From positions 124,001-188,000 of the forward strand of contig DASXUX010000081.1 in assembly GCA_036504595.1 (NCBI GenBank): DNA of 64,000 nucleotides, in the 5' to 3' direction. The notes below the pieces were generated by a model. It was not told where the DNA came from and did no database searches. It saw only the letters and a program-made list of their open reading frames with translations. Origin of the DNA: DASXUX01 sp036504595 (GTDB lineage Bacteria; Planctomycetota; SZUA-567; H5-PLA8). The translations under genes were made by a program, and so were the position numbers. Positions 17,750 through 27,284 of the stretch are shown one piece after another. Positions within the stretch are counted from its first letter, which is position 1, and each line of letters starts with the position of its first letter.

Positions 17750-18067
17750 CTATTGTTGTTGAACGCGCGAAGCGCCGATTGTCTTCCGCTCTTCGCCAGG
17801 CGCTGCGATGGGCTGATCCAGATGCTGCTGAAGTTTCAGATCGAGTTGCCGCTTCTCGTCTGCTAACTGAAAGTGGATTTCCTTGATCTGCTCCTGAAGT
17901 GCAGCGCACTGTTTTTCCAACTGAGCCACCCGAGCTGAGACCTGGCTGTCGGGAGCGGACGTCGCCTGGAGCCTGGCCATCTTCTCGCGATGCTTAAGCA
18001 GCACGGCAAAGCCCGCCAATAGGAGGGGCATGACAAAAATGCCGAAGATCACCAGATTGCCTTCCAT
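17750..18067 (-). CDS. Small membrane-anchored coiled-coil protein
   Basis: 105 residues from the ATG at 18067 (CGGAG sits 9 bases upstream; a TTG at 18082 is the alternative). A single N-terminal membrane helix (LVIFGIFVMPLLLAGFAVLL) is followed by a coiled coil of about 40 residues (VAQLEKQCAALQEQIKEIHFQLADEKRQLDLKL). The layout recalls PspB-type envelope-stress proteins but there is no clear sequence signature. The gene starts 11 bases after the radical SAM gene and is 15 bases before the SGNH gene, so the three may be co-transcribed. Function unknown. Confidence 0.75.
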   Translation of the reverse strand: MEGNLVIFGIFVMPLLLAGFAVLLKHREKMARLQATSAPDSQVSARVAQLEKQCAALQEQIKEIHFQLADEKRQLDLKLQQHLDQPIAAPGEERKTIGASRVQQQ

Positions 18068-18078
18068 TGCTGCTCCGT

Positions 18079-20001
<1,923 letters not shown>

Positions 20002-20142
20002 TCTGGACTCCAAGGTACTTCGTCTGGATCGAGGATAAGCGGAGGGGAAGAGCGGCGCAACCTTCCATAACAACGCCACTGCTGGAAGGTGCGAAAACTC
20101 ACACCGACCAGCAGTGGCTCAAACGGCAAAAGTTGAATACGC

Positions 20143-22782
20143 CTACGGCAGCTTCGTAGACCAGGAGCCCGCCTTTGGCGCAAAGAGCGTAACAGCCGTG
20201 AAGTATATCTTGTCGTTCAGGGTCAGCTCGACGCTGATGTGGTCTTCACTGCCGGGAATGGACAGCGTGGCGCCTTTCAGGCTGATGGCCATTTTTCCGG
20301 ACTTGGTATCGTAAGTGAACTTGATGAACGGCGCTTTATCGTCTTTTGACGTGGAGAACTTGCCCTTGCTGAAGACGAGGAGCTTGCTGAAATCCTCGTC
20401 CAGGATTGTGTTGTTGGCGTCGAGCAGGCGCAGGCGCGCGACCTTTGCGCCGCCTTGCGCCGCCGTGCCCAAGGCGGGGTCGGCCAGGAAGCACGCGAGT
20501 TGCGCGGAGTCTTTTCCGGCGCCCTTGCCGGCGGTGAGCTTTGCGCTGGCGACGACGAAGGATATCTTTCGATAGCCAGAGGTTGCGGTGAATTTTCCTT
20601 TCCCGTCAACAAAGAGTTCCAGCTTGTAACCCTTGCTGCCCAGCTTCAAGACGTTGGTCAGAACACCGGGAAGGGTATCGGTTATGGTCTCGCTCTTGCC
20701 AGATACGGAGATCGTCTGGCCGCTTTCGTCGAGCTTGACGCTGCGGATCGGCAGGGTGGCCTTATCGCCCGTAAAAGAGAACTTCGGCCGCTGGCCAAGC
20801 AGCTTCGCGCGCGGCACCAGCAGTTCCTCCAGCGAACCGAGCGTGTAGTCAAAGGGGTCGGCGCTGGCGTCGTAGATTTTCAACGGGTTCGTCTGCAGCC
20901 GGCGGTCAGCGTTATAAATGTACTGGGCCTGGAAGGAGTCTTTCTTCGCGGTGCCCGTCTTCTTCATCTGCAGCTTCTTGATCCACAAATTGATCGGCAG
21001 ATTGTTGGCGTCTCCCCCGCTCGGCGGGAGGACGATGAAGTCCATCGCGAAGGTGATTGCGATGCCCGAAGCGCTATCGGTGGCGCTGAAGGTGACCGGG
21101 TAGATCCCAGCTTCCACAGCCGTTCCGGTGAACGCGCCCGAACTGGAATCATAGGTGATTCCAGAGGGCAATCCCAAGGCTGAATAGGTCACTCCGCCGC
21201 CCGGGCCGGGATTCTCCGTGACCAGTAGAATCGGCGGCGAGGGCGGCGCGTAGGGTTCGTTGAGGAATGCCGTGGGCAACCCGCCGCTGAAGACCCAATA
21301 GAAGCTAGAAGCGGGCGGCACAACAACGATCGGCCTGTTCATAGTAATCGTGTCGGTGCCGCTCGACGCGCTGAAGACGCTCAGGAACGTGCCGGCGAGA
21401 GTGGGTGTTCCCGAAATAATGCCTGTGTCAGAAGCGACGGAGAGTCCCGGCGGCAGACCTGTGCCTCCAAAAGTGACGCCACTGGTGCCGCTCGTCGTCA
21501 ACGTGAAGCTGTAGCTCACATTTATTTCGGCATTGTTGACGTAAAGGGACGTGAAGCGGAAATCCGTAGCGGCGGGCAAGATCGTAAACGGTATCGTCTC
21601 GATGACCTTGTTGTCGTTCTCGCCTTTATCGGTGGCCGTCAGGGTCACAAAGAACGTCCCCGCCGCCGACGGTGTTCCGCTGATCTCTCCGGTTCTGCCA
21701 TTCAGCGACATGCCGGTGGGCAGATTGTTGGCGCCGAAGACGATTTGGGATAGATCGCCCGTGGTTCCCGCAGAGCCGCCGGTGACGCCAACCAGCACGG
21801 GTTTGTTTGGACCCAGTGGCTGGTACAGAGTTCCAACGCGCCCATCCGCGAAACTCTTCGTCGTGAATGACAGTCCTGTGTTGCCGCCGCCGCCGGCAGC
21901 GTTGACTGAAATCGATGTGGCGAAACTGAGCGTGGTCGCGCCGTCAGTGGCTGAAAACGTAACAGGCGTGCCGCTGGCGTTCACCGTAGTTGGAATGCCG
22001 GTCAAGTTGCCCGTTGCGCCGTCGAGCGTGACGCCGGGCGGCAAAGCCCCGGAGGATACGCTGAAGGTCACCGGGCCCGTTCCATTGACGGTGACCAACT
22101 GAGCCGAGTACACGACGTTGGTGCTGCCGCGTGGAAGGGATGTGGTGATGAAGCGGAAGCCGCTGCCTACCCCTGCGTCATACGTGAAACCGCCGGCGAG
22201 TGTACCGGGAGTGCTGTTTGGATTGGTGACCACGACATCCGCCGCACCCACGTTGCCGGCGGGTGTTACCGCGGTCAGACTGGTGGTGTTCGTGACAACG
22301 ACGTTGGTTGCTGCGGCGGGGCCAATGTTGACCGTAGCGCCACTGGCGAAGTTCGACCCGGTGATCGTTACGTTTGTGCCGCCGAGGGCGGGCCCGTGAG
22401 TCGGGCTGATTCCAGTAACGGTGGCCGGGTTGACCGGCGGCGCGGAGCCCTGATAGGTAAAGCCGTTCTTCAAAGTGCCGGGCCCGTTGGGTGTCGTGAC
22501 AATGACGTCAACAGCCACCGCTGAGGCGCCCGCGGGGGTGGTGCAGGTGATCTGAAAGTCATTGACCACAGTCACGCTCGTCGCAGCGACGCCGCCGAAT
22601 GTGACCCCTGTCGCTCCAGTAAAGAACTGCCCGGTGATCGTTACCGCTGTTCCACCGGCCAGCGGGCCCGTATTCGGGTTAACCAGCGAGACGCTTGGTT
22701 TTGCGCCAGCGGCGAACGCTAAGGAAGCGTTGGCAACCAGAGCCAATGCCAACCATAGATGAGTCTTCGAGCGATCGGTCAT
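20143..22782 (-). CDS. Secreted surface protein with IPT/TIG and putative Ig domains
   Basis: 879 residues with a signal peptide (MTDRSKTHLWLALALVANASLAFA). Two IPT/TIG domains are visible from the repeated NPNTGPLAGGTAVTITGQFF and SPTHGPALGGTNVTITGSNF motifs (residues about 28-200). Four to five He_PIG-type Ig domains follow, recognised by LPPGVTLDGATGNLTGIPT, LPTGMSLNGRTGEISGTP, LPPGLSVASDTGIISGTP and LPSGITYDSSSGAFTGT. The last 270 residues form a separate region rich in Lys and Gly without a recognised domain. Likely a cell-surface or matrix protein. Transcribed divergently from the gene at 23018. Confidence 0.9.
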   Translation of the reverse strand: MTDRSKTHLWLALALVANASLAFAAGAKPSVSLVNPNTGPLAGGTAVTITGQFFTGATGVTFGGVAATSVTVVNDFQITCTTPAGASAVAVDVIVTTPNGPGTLKNGFTYQGSAPPVNPATVTGISPTHGPALGGTNVTITGSNFASGATVNIGPAAATNVVVTNTTSLTAVTPAGNVGAADVVVTNPNSTPGTLAGGFTYDAGVGSGFRFITTSLPRGSTNVVYSAQLVTVNGTGPVTFSVSSGALPPGVTLDGATGNLTGIPTTVNASGTPVTFSATDGATTLSFATSISVNAAGGGGNTGLSFTTKSFADGRVGTLYQPLGPNKPVLVGVTGGSAGTTGDLSQIVFGANNLPTGMSLNGRTGEISGTPSAAGTFFVTLTATDKGENDNKVIETIPFTILPAATDFRFTSLYVNNAEINVSYSFTLTTSGTSGVTFGGTGLPPGLSVASDTGIISGTPTLAGTFLSVFSASSGTDTITMNRPIVVVPPASSFYWVFSGGLPTAFLNEPYAPPSPPILLVTENPGPGGGVTYSALGLPSGITYDSSSGAFTGTAVEAGIYPVTFSATDSASGIAITFAMDFIVLPPSGGDANNLPINLWIKKLQMKKTGTAKKDSFQAQYIYNADRRLQTNPLKIYDASADPFDYTLGSLEELLVPRAKLLGQRPKFSFTGDKATLPIRSVKLDESGQTISVSGKSETITDTLPGVLTNVLKLGSKGYKLELFVDGKGKFTATSGYRKISFVVASAKLTAGKGAGKDSAQLACFLADPALGTAAQGGAKVARLRLLDANNTILDEDFSKLLVFSKGKFSTSKDDKAPFIKFTYDTKSGKMAISLKGATLSIPGSEDHISVELTLNDKIYFTAVTLFAPKAGSWSTKLP

Positions 22783-23017
22783 CGTGCACCCCCTCCAAAC
22801 CCTGAGTTTCTCTAGAATGTGCGTGCGTCCGGCAAAGCCCCTCGGTTACCCGAATATGCGCTCCGTTGAGAATGCTTTGCTACAGCCTTTTACAGACGCA
22901 AGCAAGCGCAGGCTGCCAAGTTCGTATTCGGAACGCGCTGCCAGCGCTTTGGAAAAGTTGAGCTTCTCGGCTGCTGCCATGGTGCTATAATCCGCTCCGG
23001 GCTGGAGTCTGTTCCTG

Positions 23018-23635
23018 ATGACGTCGCTTCACGCTTCTAACAAACTGCTTATCATGCTGGCCTTGCTGATGGCCTCTGTACCCGCAGCGGCCGAAGTGGA
23101 TGACGGCGACGCCGACCTGAAGCCAACGCCCGAAGAGCTTGCGCGCGCCACGGTGCTGAAGCGCTGGCCGGATGCCACGGACGTTCTCGTTACGGACGCC
23201 GCCGGCGATGAAGATGATCCGGAGGAAGAGGCCGAAGCTCCCGATCATCGCCGAGACGAGCAGCCGCTGGAGACCGACGCGCTGGACGGTGATGCCGCGT
23301 GCGGGTGGACCTTGAGCGTCACCTTTGTTTCGGGCGGGCACGATTTCGAAGTCCTGCTGGACGACGAGGGCATCCCGAAGTTCGTCTACGAGGACATGCC
23401 GATCGAGAGCATTCCCGACGATGTGCTCGGCGCCGCGTATGAAGCGGCGGATGAGGGCGACTTCGTTTACTGTGACAAAGTCTTGGATGAGACCAACGAT
23501 GTTCCGGAACTGACGTACGTCGTTGGTATTGGCAACGAAGACATTCATCTGGATTCCACCGGTCGCGTCCTTCACGTGGATGAGGCCAATGAAGAACTGC
23601 CTGCCGCCGAAGCGGACAACGACGACGCCATCTGA
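23018..23635 (+). CDS. Secreted acidic protein, PepSY-like C-terminus
   Basis: 205 residues, signal peptide MTSLHASNKLLIMLALLMASVPAAA. The mature protein is strongly acidic (DDGDADLKPTPEE, DEDDPEEEAEAPD). The C-terminal half has two repeats of a PepSY-like hairpin (GGHDFEVLLDDEGIPKFVYED and YVVGIGNEDIHLDSTGRVLHVDE). PepSY-like domains are often exported inhibitors or sensor parts, but identity here is tentative. The 235 bases upstream, shared with the divergent TIG-domain gene, should hold both promoters; I could not assign them. Confidence 0.75.
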   Translation: MTSLHASNKLLIMLALLMASVPAAAEVDDGDADLKPTPEELARATVLKRWPDATDVLVTDAAGDEDDPEEEAEAPDHRRDEQPLETDALDGDAACGWTLSVTFVSGGHDFEVLLDDEGIPKFVYEDMPIESIPDDVLGAAYEAADEGDFVYCDKVLDETNDVPELTYVVGIGNEDIHLDSTGRVLHVDEANEELPAAEADNDDAI

Positions 23636-23734
23636 CATTCAGCCAACTGCCCAAGCATTTTCTCTACCAGCACGGATTGTTCTGGCCCTGGTGCAACATG
23701 AGTCTTATGGACCCGCAAGCGAAAGGAATGAGCC

Positions 23735-23923
23735 ATGGCCACTGCAGACGAGTACTCCGAAAAACTTGAAGAGGCCAAGCACGCGTTCTGCTACTGCAAC
23801 GAGAGCGTGCCGGTGCAGCAACTGGATGGCAAACAGAAAGTCCTCAGTGAGGGCAGCCTGTGCCGCTGCTCCGCTGAAATCCTGGAACAGAAATTCCCCA
23901 AGCGCATCCGCATCAAGCGTTGA
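23735..23923 (+). CDS. Small Cys-containing hypothetical protein
   Basis: 62 residues starting at an ATG preceded by AAAGGAATGAG. It contains two pairs of cysteines, CYC near residue 19 and CRC near residue 43, spaced like a small zinc-binding module, in an otherwise charged helix-rich protein (ADEYSEKLEEAKHAF, EILEQKFPKRIRIKR). No signal peptide. The last 11 bases overlap the 3' end of the convergent glycosyltransferase gene. Too short for a confident family; metal binding is inference from the cysteine pattern. Confidence 0.6.
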   Translation: MATADEYSEKLEEAKHAFCYCNESVPVQQLDGKQKVLSEGSLCRCSAEILEQKFPKRIRIKR

Positions 23924-25628
23924 CCTTCACGGCGGTGGGCTCCACGGACTTCGAATCCGCCACCGCCGCGGGCTCGCCTAGAGCGGGGTGGGGAACCTGT
24001 GGTTTGGTCGCTACGGCAACAATCGATAGCCCATGCCACGGCAGCAGCCAGTCCATCCGCCGCCACAGCCACACCAGTGAGTCGTAAAGCTTAAGCTGAT
24101 ACTTCGCCATTTTTGTCCGCTTGAAGATGCGCCCGTTGAGGAACCAGCCCGGCACGCCGATGCGATTGAAGTGAAACGTCTTCTCGACCTGAAATCCAGC
24201 CGCGGTCACCGCCGCCGAAAGACTCTTGGGTGTATAGCGCTGAACATGGTCCACCGCTTTATCGAGAGACCCGAACAGCCACGGGCCTTGCGGCACGAGG
24301 ATGATCAGCCGCCCGCCGGGTTCGAGGGACGCGTACATGTTCTTCAGAGCCGCGTCCGGTTGCTTCAGATGTTCCAGCACGTTCAAGCACACGACGGTAT
24401 CAAAGCGGCTCTCCAACTCCGTGAAATCATCCGCCTTTTCCGCGTCGATGCCGCGCGCTTCCAGGTTCGTCGAACGCGTCGCCAATGAACGCAGCACGTC
24501 CAGGTGCAGCGGATCGGGTTCGCTGGCGACATAGCGTTCCCGTGGGAGAAGCTGCACGGTCATGTTGCCGATGCCGGCGCCGATCTCCAGGACGCGATGG
24601 CCCATGTACGGCCGCACGACCACGTCGGCCATCCAGCGGTTGAAGCGGTGAGCCTTGCTGATGCTGGCCAGAATATCATGCCCGCATTTCTCTTCGTAGA
24701 GATCGTCGATCAGCCAACACTTGAAGATGACGAAGAACGCGCGGACGCCGTCTTTCCACGTGATCTTCTTGCCTTCCAGATACGTCCGGCCGTCGTAGTT
24801 GATCGGCACTTCGTAAACGCGCAGTCCGCGCTTGGCAATCTTGGCCGTGATCTCGGGCTCCAGCCCAAAGCCCTTGGAACGAATCGGAATCGACTTGAGA
24901 ACCGGCGTCCGGAACGCTTTGTAGCACGTCTCCATGTCCGTCAGGTTCAGATCGCTGAAGATGTTCGACATCATTGTCAGCATCCGGTTGCCCACGCTGT
25001 GCCAGTAGTAGAGCACGCGCCGGCGGTCGCTGGTCAGGAAACGCGACCCGTACACGACATCGGCCTGCCCACTGATCAGCGGGGCGAGCACTTTCCCGTA
25101 GTCGCTCGGCGAATACTCCAGATCCGCATCCTGGAAGATGCAGAAGTCTCCCGTCGCCGCCGCAATCGCCGTTCGAATCGCCGCGCCCTTGCCAGCGTTC
25201 TTCGCGTGAGGAATGTAGCGCAGAGTCGCCTCTGTGTGGCACGGGCAGCCTCTGTTGGCTGTTGGCTGCCCGTGTGAAGCGCCTTCGATTCTCGGCTGCG
25301 GATCGCGGATCACGGATTCGACCTGGGTGCCATCGGTCTGCGTTTTTTCCGTTTGCAGACCGATGCTTTTTGCCTCCTGCCCCACGTCTTCGTCAGTCTC
25401 CCCGCGTCCCCGCGTCTCCGCGTCTCCGCGTCCTTTCGTCCCGTCCTCAAACTCCCGCGCCAGCTTCTCCAGAATTTCCCTTGACCCGTCCGTCGATCCG
25501 TCATCGACGACGACGAGCTCGCGCTCCATCCCATCGGGCAGTGGAGCCTCCAGCACACGGCGAATGAGCTCGCGGACGAGGTAACGCTCGTTGTAGACGG
25601 GAATAAGTACGCTCAATTTCACGCGCAT
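23913..25628 (-). CDS. Bifunctional GT2 glycosyltransferase / SAM methyltransferase, with repeat insertion
   Basis: 571 residues. The N-terminal GT2 domain has VLIPVYNERY, VVDDGSTDGSREIL, then after a gap NAGKGAAIRTAI, QDADLEYSPSDYGKVL and VVYGSRFL, the pattern of dolichyl-phosphate-sugar synthase-type enzymes acting on lipid phosphate carriers. The C-terminal domain (about 330-500) is a class I methyltransferase with motif I VLEIGAGIGN and motif LNVLEHLKQPDAAL. Between REILEKLAREFE and LRYIPHAKNAGKG, residues about 61-134 are not GT2 sequence; their DNA consists of three dispersed repeat types. The insertion falls between a helix and a strand of the Rossmann-like core, so whether the enzyme still folds is an open question. 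The substrate is probably a polyprenyl phosphate; methylated product is inference. Confidence 0.88.
   Translation of the reverse strand: MRVKLSVLIPVYNERYLVRELIRRVLEAPLPDGMERELVVVDDGSTDGSREILEKLAREFEDGTKGRGDAETRGRGETDEDVGQEAKSIGLQTEKTQTDGTQVESVIRDPQPRIEGASHGQPTANRGCPCHTEATLRYIPHAKNAGKGAAIRTAIAAATGDFCIFQDADLEYSPSDYGKVLAPLISGQADVVYGSRFLTSDRRRVLYYWHSVGNRMLTMMSNIFSDLNLTDMETCYKAFRTPVLKSIPIRSKGFGLEPEITAKIAKRGLRVYEVPINYDGRTYLEGKKITWKDGVRAFFVIFKCWLIDDLYEEKCGHDILASISKAHRFNRWMADVVVRPYMGHRVLEIGAGIGNMTVQLLPRERYVASEPDPLHLDVLRSLATRSTNLEARGIDAEKADDFTELESRFDTVVCLNVLEHLKQPDAALKNMYASLEPGGRLIILVPQGPWLFGSLDKAVDHVQRYTPKSLSAAVTAAGFQVEKTFHFNRIGVPGWFLNGRIFKRTKMAKYQLKLYDSLVWLWRRMDWLLPWHGLSIVAVATKPQVPHPALGEPAAVADSKSVEPTAVKVNA
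25225..25450. repeat. Composite repeat insertion inside the GT2 domain
   Basis: Three repeat types lie end to end: a CTGTTGG heptamer array bounded by a perfect 11-bp inverted repeat (25240-25250 and 25264-25274), an ATCGCGG heptamer array (25295-25320), and an octamer array of the GACGCGGA family on the minus strand (25395-25446). The frame stays open throughout. Confidence 0.85.
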
Positions 25629-26115
25629 AATGATACGCCGTTAGAACCCAGACTTCCAGCTTCGAGCCTCCCGACTTCTGTAAAAAAGTGCACCTGTGGT
25701 GGTGTGCCACGTTTGTGTCCGCGCCATCTGTTCGGCGCGGACTCAAGCGTGCATCAGCCATCTAACCACCCGCACGTCTCAACGACTTCCTTTTGTCCAG
25801 AACTGCACCGTGCGTCGTATCTCAACCAGTTCGTTCCCTTAGCGAAAAGGAGCGGTGGTCCGCCGTGCACTCTGGAGCAACAAGATTTCTGTCCAAGACT
25901 GCACATGTGCACTACCCGAACTTTCCAGAACCCAGAGAAGCCACTTTCGCACGGGCAGAGTATCCAACTTGCTTATAAATATACTGACGTTTCTACCTCA
26001 ACAATATTGCATGAATTTTGGAAGATATTTGGGGAAGCTAAACTGTCTCTCTTTTCTGGCTACCTGAAAAACGCGCGCGTTATATGATGTCGCTGTTCAA
26101 GGAGCGATTACTACG
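25629..26115. other. Intergenic region, no gene seen
   Basis: No convincing gene in 487 bases between divergent genes. The part from about 25960 to 26060 is clearly richer in A/T than the surroundings and probably holds the promoter of the + strand membrane protein. Two imperfect copies of a TGTCCAGAACTGCACCGTGC-like sequence lie at about 25796 and 25887; they could be operators or chance. Confidence 0.5.
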
Positions 26116-27102
26116 ATGGAACTTGCAGCGCCCACTGCGGCTGCTCTCACCTACCGGCGGTCGCACAGCGCCGCGCCAGTGGCCGTAGCACTGCTGCTCG
26201 GTTTCAGCGCCATACTCGCGGTTGCTGGCTACTACAACCACGGCTCCGACGTGATAGGGCGCATCTTCTCCATCTGCCTTTCCGCCGCCATGGCGGTTCT
26301 TGCGTTCGCTTCTTTAGGCTGGAGAGAGAGTCTCGTTGTTGCTGCCGACCGATCAACACTGACCGAAGTTCTCACTGTCTTCTGGCCAATCTACAGTCGA
26401 ACCCGTTCACTCTCATTGTTTAACGAGGTCAAGCTAACCAAAGACGTCGCGGTTTCTGAAGAAGACAGTGTTCCGTACGGCCTTTTCACCGTGAAACTGA
26501 TCGGCCCAAGAACCATCTTCCTGGTTGAACAAACGCGCTCCTATGAAGCTGCCAAACAACTGGCCCAGCACCTCAGCGACTGCCTCAATTTTTCGCTTGT
26601 CGAAGACTGCGCATACCCAATCAGCTTGCCGCTGATGCGAAAACCAGAACGTCTGCCGGCAATCGATGAAGATGGCGCGCCGTCCGCCTCACCCCCTGAA
26701 GATGTCCCTTTCGCTCACGATGCCGTCATTACGTTGGCCGCAATGGACATTCTAGCCGCTTTGGCCGTCGTCGCGGGGTTATCGCGAAGTCCCGTGTCAG
26801 TCGCGGTAGTGGCGTACTTCTCAATAGCTGCCCTTGTTTTTTTCTTCTGGTCTTGCCGCTTGGTTTACATACGTCCGGCGTTGCCGGCAGTAGCGCAGTT
26901 TCTTCTTGGTTTCAACGCCGTGCCTGTTGCAATCCTGTTCGTTCCGCTGTCGTTCGGCGTGTCTGTGGCCCTGGTCGTCGGCCCAGCGATTGATGAGTCC
27001 TATCGCAAGCTCTGGCCGTATTTCACACTGGGTGCTGCTGTGAGTTTCCTCGTGCTGGTGATGATCGCCTCACTACTGCTTGGCCGTTTCGGCGTGATCT
27101 GA
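26116..27102 (+). CDS. Hypothetical integral membrane protein
   Basis: 328 residues. Two membrane helices at the N-terminus (about 22-42 and 49-68) are followed by a soluble domain of about 130 residues containing beta-like stretches (TVKLIGPRTIFLVEQTRSYEAAKQLAQHLSDCL), then four more helices (about 205-225, 228-250, 258-290, 296-325). The soluble segment resembles PH-like or DUF3592-like domains inserted between helices, but I find no clear family. Preceded by an A/T-rich promoter-like region; transcribed alone. Confidence 0.7.
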   Translation: MELAAPTAAALTYRRSHSAAPVAVALLLGFSAILAVAGYYNHGSDVIGRIFSICLSAAMAVLAFASLGWRESLVVAADRSTLTEVLTVFWPIYSRTRSLSLFNEVKLTKDVAVSEEDSVPYGLFTVKLIGPRTIFLVEQTRSYEAAKQLAQHLSDCLNFSLVEDCAYPISLPLMRKPERLPAIDEDGAPSASPPEDVPFAHDAVITLAAMDILAALAVVAGLSRSPVSVAVVAYFSIAALVFFFWSCRLVYIRPALPAVAQFLLGFNAVPVAILFVPLSFGVSVALVVGPAIDESYRKLWPYFTLGAAVSFLVLVMIASLLLGRFGVI

Positions 27103-27248
27103 TCCCGCTGGAATCCGATGCGAGCGCACGTTCTCTCCTCGAATGCTCATCCACACCTCGCCGACGCGGCCAGTAGAGCGATCCCACGACGCGACGAAAC
27201 CAGCATTTCTCGCTCTGTTCGGCTTGAGCGACAGCGTCTGCGAGGTTG

Positions 27249-27282
27249 CCAAGTACCACTCACCACTCACCAAGTACCACCC
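27249..27282. repeat. Heptamer repeat (AAGTACC / ACTCACC)
   Basis: Units AAGTACC, ACTCACC, ACTCACC, AAGTACC, ACCCCCT sit immediately downstream of the kinase gene (minus strand). The reverse-complement heptamers AGTGAGT/GGTGACT occur at 45745-45770. Confidence 0.7.
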
Positions 27283-27284
27283 CC

